64,000 nucleotides of DNA from an uncultured Bacteroidales bacterium (GTDB lineage Bacteria > Bacteroidota > Bacteroidia > Bacteroidales > P3), in NCBI GenBank assembly GCA_900316055.1, contig ONBK01000006.1, positions 1 to 64,000 of the forward strand, read 5' to 3'. The stretch's first letter is position 1. Each line of letters begins with the position of its first letter. Below are positions 61,288 to 64,000 of the stretch, piece after piece. A program made the translations under genes and the position numbers. The notes below the pieces were generated by a model, which did no database searches, had not been told where the DNA came from, and saw only the letters and a list, made by a program, of their open reading frames with translations.

Positions 61288-62945
61288 TCTTTAATGATTT
61301 TCACAACACTATCATCCACGCGGAGCATATAGATTCCGGCAGTCAGACGACCGAGGTCGAGACGGGTCTCGGTGCCATTGACAGCGAAGGATGCCACAAT
61401 ACTACCGCGCATGTCGTAAAGGACAGCTCGGCCGTTACCCTCGATACCACTGATAGTCACCATGTCGGCAACGGGATTGGGATAGACGTTGATGCTGACA
61501 TTTTCAGTGTTGACGATACCTTGGGTCTGGGGAACGCCGACAGGATGAATCTCCATAGGGTAGACATAGGAGTAGTACCAGTATCCATTATACTCCATGC
61601 TGTCAACGATGACACCGGCAGCGGGTTCGGCCCACTTCTCGAAGTCACCGTTATTGAGGGTCTGCGCCATACCGGCATCACTAATACCGTTATTCTTGCT
61701 CTCCCAATAACTATAAGCCTGCTTGCGGAGGGTATCGCCAGGGGCGACGACAAAGAGGATATCGTTGAGATAAGCACCGTCCATGGTGTAGCTGAAACGG
61801 GGGTCAGCGGCAGCGATATCCGTCATCATGTCACTGACAGTCTTGGTACCGTTGAACTTATATCCCCATGCAAGGGCGGTGTCGGCCCAGTTGACGGCCA
61901 TAACCACCTCGTTGGAACCTTCGCCCACCCAGTAAAGGATGTCACTGGCGGAAATGGTAGACTCCTCGGGCATCGGAGCGGCGGGAACACTGACGGGATT
62001 GATAGCCATGGGATAGACATAAATATAGGACCAATAGGTCTCTCCTCCCCACTCATAGCTGAAGCTGTCGACAACAACTCCGGCGGCGGGTTCGGCCCAT
62101 TTCTCAAAGTCACCGTTATTGAGGGTCTGCGCCATACCGGCATCACTAATACCGTTATTCTTGCTCTCCCAATAACTATAAGCCTGCTTGCGGAGGGTGT
62201 CGCCAGGGGCGACGACAAAGAGGATGTCGTTGAGATAAGCACCGTCCATGGTGTAGCTGAAACGGGGGTCAGCGGCAGCGATATCCGTCATCATGTCGCT
62301 GACAGTCTTGGTACCGTTGAACTTATATCCCCATGCAAGGGCGGTGTCGGCCCAGTTGACGGCCATAACCACCTCGTTGGAACCTTCGCCCACCCAATAG
62401 AAGATGTCACTGGCGGCAATAGTGGCCTCGACGGGCTGGTCGGGAGCATTGGGATCCTCAAGGAATATGATGGTGTCTGCAGCGAATTGACCCATATCAG
62501 ACCATTCAACAAAATCGCCATCACTTATTGACTGGCTGTTAATGGCGCTTGCCATATCGCCATTGACGGTATACATCCACCAACCCATGCCAGAGCCATT
62601 AAGTTCAAGACCAGTTTCGGTGTTAGCGTAGGTCATGTCGTTGATGAACGAACGCCCTGAATTCATGGAGATGCTTAGATTGGCATCATAGGTCGAGATC
62701 GTGTCCATCAGACTGTTGCAAAGGATTGTACCATTGAAGCGAACTCCCCAGACGGCACCGATATAGTATTCGTCGCCGTCACCGTCAAGTTCTTCCCATG
62801 TGATAAGCACAACAGCTTGGTTGCTGCCGCTACCGACCCAGTAACGGACATCGCTGGCGGCGATGGCAGCCGTTTTGGGTGTCTGGGCCATTGCTCCAAT
62901 GAAGAGCATCAACCCGAATGCTAAAGTAAGTACTTTTTTTACCAT
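61284..62945 (-). CDS. T9SS-sorted surface protein with three repeated domains
   Basis: A 553-residue secreted protein. Signal peptide to about residue 21. Three related domains of about 155 residues each begin with the YWVGxGSN motif at about residues 35, 180 and 335. The second and third are nearly identical also in DNA (62080-62400 and 61600-61930). The first is diverged (GWWMYTVNGD, then SDGDFVEW), with a pattern similar to the VNG...GD...W pattern of DUF4430 (transcobalamin-like) domains; that similarity is weak and is an inference. The last 65 residues are a type A sorting domain (NVYPNPVADMV, LTAGIYMLR). It is the first gene after a cobalamin riboswitch. Confidence 0.78.
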   Translation of the reverse strand: MVKKVLTLAFGLMLFIGAMAQTPKTAAIAASDVRYWVGSGSNQAVVLITWEELDGDGDEYYIGAVWGVRFNGTILCNSLMDTISTYDANLSISMNSGRSFINDMTYANTETGLELNGSGMGWWMYTVNGDMASAINSQSISDGDFVEWSDMGQFAADTIIFLEDPNAPDQPVEATIAASDIFYWVGEGSNEVVMAVNWADTALAWGYKFNGTKTVSDMMTDIAAADPRFSYTMDGAYLNDILFVVAPGDTLRKQAYSYWESKNNGISDAGMAQTLNNGDFEKWAEPAAGVVVDSFSYEWGGETYWSYIYVYPMAINPVSVPAAPMPEESTISASDILYWVGEGSNEVVMAVNWADTALAWGYKFNGTKTVSDMMTDIAAADPRFSYTMDGAYLNDILFVVAPGDTLRKQAYSYWESKNNGISDAGMAQTLNNGDFEKWAEPAAGVIVDSMEYNGYWYYSYVYPMEIHPVGVPQTQGIVNTENVSINVYPNPVADMVTISGIEGNGRAVLYDMRGSIVASFAVNGTETRLDLGRLTAGIYMLRVDDSVVKIIKE

Positions 62946-63081
62946 ATTGATATTGTTTTTTTTGTTAATATTTCAATGTCAATATCGGCATCTTACTTTT
63001 TTCGGGGGAAAACACATACAGACGCGACAAATCACGTCTCTACCGGAGTGCTTTTTCCTCGAAAGCGGTACCGATTTTAGT

Positions 63082-63248
63082 GATTTGGCAGGTCTTCTGG
63101 CTTGCTCTCTCGGCTCTGTCTTCCCATATAACTATAGCGTTATACAGTGACACATCATATTGAGCTTCAATACCTGAGCTTACAGCAGCGGGACTGCACC
63201 GGACTCTCACCGGTTTCCCTCTTGGCACCTTCGGCAGGTGACCAAATC
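63082..63248 (-). ncRNA. Second cobalamin riboswitch
   Basis: Reading on the minus strand from 63248: closing stem GATTTGG/CCAAATC, AAGAGGGAAACCGGTGAGAG-type block, CAGTCCCGCTGCTGTAAGC, a GGGAAGAC segment and AGAAGACCTGCC before the end. This is the same aptamer class as at 20980. It stands 136 bases upstream of the first codon of the triple-domain protein. Confidence 0.95.
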
Positions 63249-63253
63249 GGCGG

Positions 63254-63284
63254 CAAAAATACAAAATAAAATTAAACCGACAAA
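63254..63284 (-). promoter_or_regulatory. Promoter for the riboswitch-T9SS operon
   Basis: On the minus strand TTTG (63281-63284) and TATTTTTG (63254-63261) are 19 bases apart; transcription should start just before the aptamer. Confidence 0.7.
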
Positions 63285-63380
63285 ATAATTTATTATTATG
63301 AACGTTAACAATAATATTGAGAAGCCGACTACCAAGCCTCACCAAAACACATAACCCTAATCAATAATTCTTTTTGCTCC

Positions 63381-64000
63381 ATGAACGAACAATTAGCCAA
63401 ACAGATACTTAAAATCTTTGCCAACAATCCCTTCGATGCCTACAACCACAAGCAGATTGCCTCCCGCGTGGGTGCCAACAGCAAAGCCGAGCGACAGGAA
63501 GTCATTCGCACCATGCAGCAACTGGCCGAAGAGAAGCACCTCGTAGAGGACGATCACAAAGGGAAATTCAAGATTAATCCAAAGTCCATCAACGACGACC
63601 TAATGCCCCACAACTACGTCACCGGCACCATTGACATGAAGCAGGGCGGCAAGGCGTATGTGATTCCTGACGAAGAAGGCCGTGAAGATATCCAGATTGC
63701 TCCCAACAACACCCGTCACGCGCTCCACGGCGACACGGTGAAAGTACTGATGTTCCCGCAACGAAAGATGCACAAGCCTGAAGGTCAAGTGGTGGAGATT
63801 ATCAAACGGGCCAAGACACACTTCGTGGGCGTCATACAGCGGCAGGAACGCTTCGCTTTCATGGTCAGCGACAGCCGTACCATGCAGGTCGATATCTTCA
63901 TCCATATCGACGACCTCGCCGGCGCCGAGAATGGCGAGAAGGTGCTGGTAGAGATGATTGACTGGCCCGAGCGCATGAACAACCCCGTGGGCCGCGTCAT
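63381..64000 (+). CDS. rnr: Ribonuclease R, N-terminal part (runs off the window)
   Basis: The ATG at 63381 opens a frame with no stop to the window end (206 full codons). The N-terminal helix-turn-helix-like region (YNHKQIASRVGA, then ERQEVIRTMQQLAEE) is followed by the first cold-shock domain (TGTIDMKQGGKAYV, then RHALHGDTVKV) and the second cold-shock region (FIHIDDLAGAENGEKV), the order of RNase R. It degrades structured RNA 3' to 5'. The catalytic RNB domain lies outside the window. Confidence 0.93.
   Translation, partial: MNEQLAKQILKIFANNPFDAYNHKQIASRVGANSKAERQEVIRTMQQLAEEKHLVEDDHKGKFKINPKSINDDLMPHNYVTGTIDMKQGGKAYVIPDEEGREDIQIAPNNTRHALHGDTVKVLMFPQRKMHKPEGQVVEIIKRAKTHFVGVIQRQERFAFMVSDSRTMQVDIFIHIDDLAGAENGEKVLVEMIDWPERMNNPVGRV

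Overview
The window comes from the chromosome of a member of the Bacteroidales, most likely an uncultured gut or rumen-type relative of Prevotellaceae or Muribaculaceae. The evidence is the promoter style (a TAnnTTTG -7 box with TTTG about 19-20 bases upstream), type IX secretion C-terminal sorting domains, a PorT homologue, Gld-type ABC transporter genes, a BtuB/BtuG-type surface B12 uptake pair, DUF6266 and DUF4476 proteins, and VanW and serpin lipoproteins. GC content is moderate to high. Most genes are housekeeping or envelope genes; no phage, complete insertion sequence or CRISPR array is visible.

Layout. 1-2.0 kb: the tail of a T9SS cargo protein, a HicB antitoxin whose HicA partner is broken, and a DUF6266 protein. 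2.2-6.1 kb: Wzz-like and O-antigen ligase/polymerase-like polysaccharide genes and an alginate-export-type porin. 6.1-9 kb: ClC channel (minus) and an OmpA-type lipoprotein. 9.1-20.9 kb: a long plus-strand series with a degenerate M28 peptidase, a GldF-GldG fusion, DUF4340, surE, lpxB, a SpoIID-domain protein, a thioredoxin-like protein, ftsY and rimO. 20.9-24.5 kb: a cobalamin riboswitch driving btuB- and btuG-like genes. 24.5-28 kb (minus): DUF4476, PHP phosphoesterase, DRTGG and serpin genes. 28-34 kb: vanW, trkA and two trkH paralogues. 34-38.8 kb: ftsE, an OmpA-like protein, a FemAB/GNAT-like protein, rlmH, a LytTR regulator. 38.9-45.7 kb: fabH-fabF-fabZ-fabG, nitroreductase, acyl-CoA synthetase. 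45.9 kb: tRNA-Gln. 46-55.5 kb: secreted proteins of unknown role, asparaginase, porT, and an LTA-synthase-like enzyme. 55.5-60.1 kb (minus): FAD oxidoreductase, uvrB, coiled-coil lipoprotein. 60.3-63.3 kb (minus): a second cobalamin riboswitch leading into two T9SS-sorted surface proteins. The window ends inside an RNase R gene.

Two themes stand out. First, the window is full of short degenerate word repeats. They occupy many intergenic spacers, and they also sit inside genes, including conserved ones (lpxB, rimO, uvrB, an FAD oxidoreductase, a ClC channel, the btuB-like receptor). One 45-base core is present in both lpxB and rimO but is read in different frames, so it behaves as a DNA-level insertion that remains open in more than one frame. 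Related pyrimidine-rich words encode the hydrophobic cores of at least five signal peptides. Second, two separate cobalamin riboswitches control outer-surface proteins: a classical BtuB/BtuG pair, and a pair of T9SS-sorted proteins, one carrying three copies of an approximately 155-residue domain. The second operon is a candidate B12-capture system exported by T9SS.
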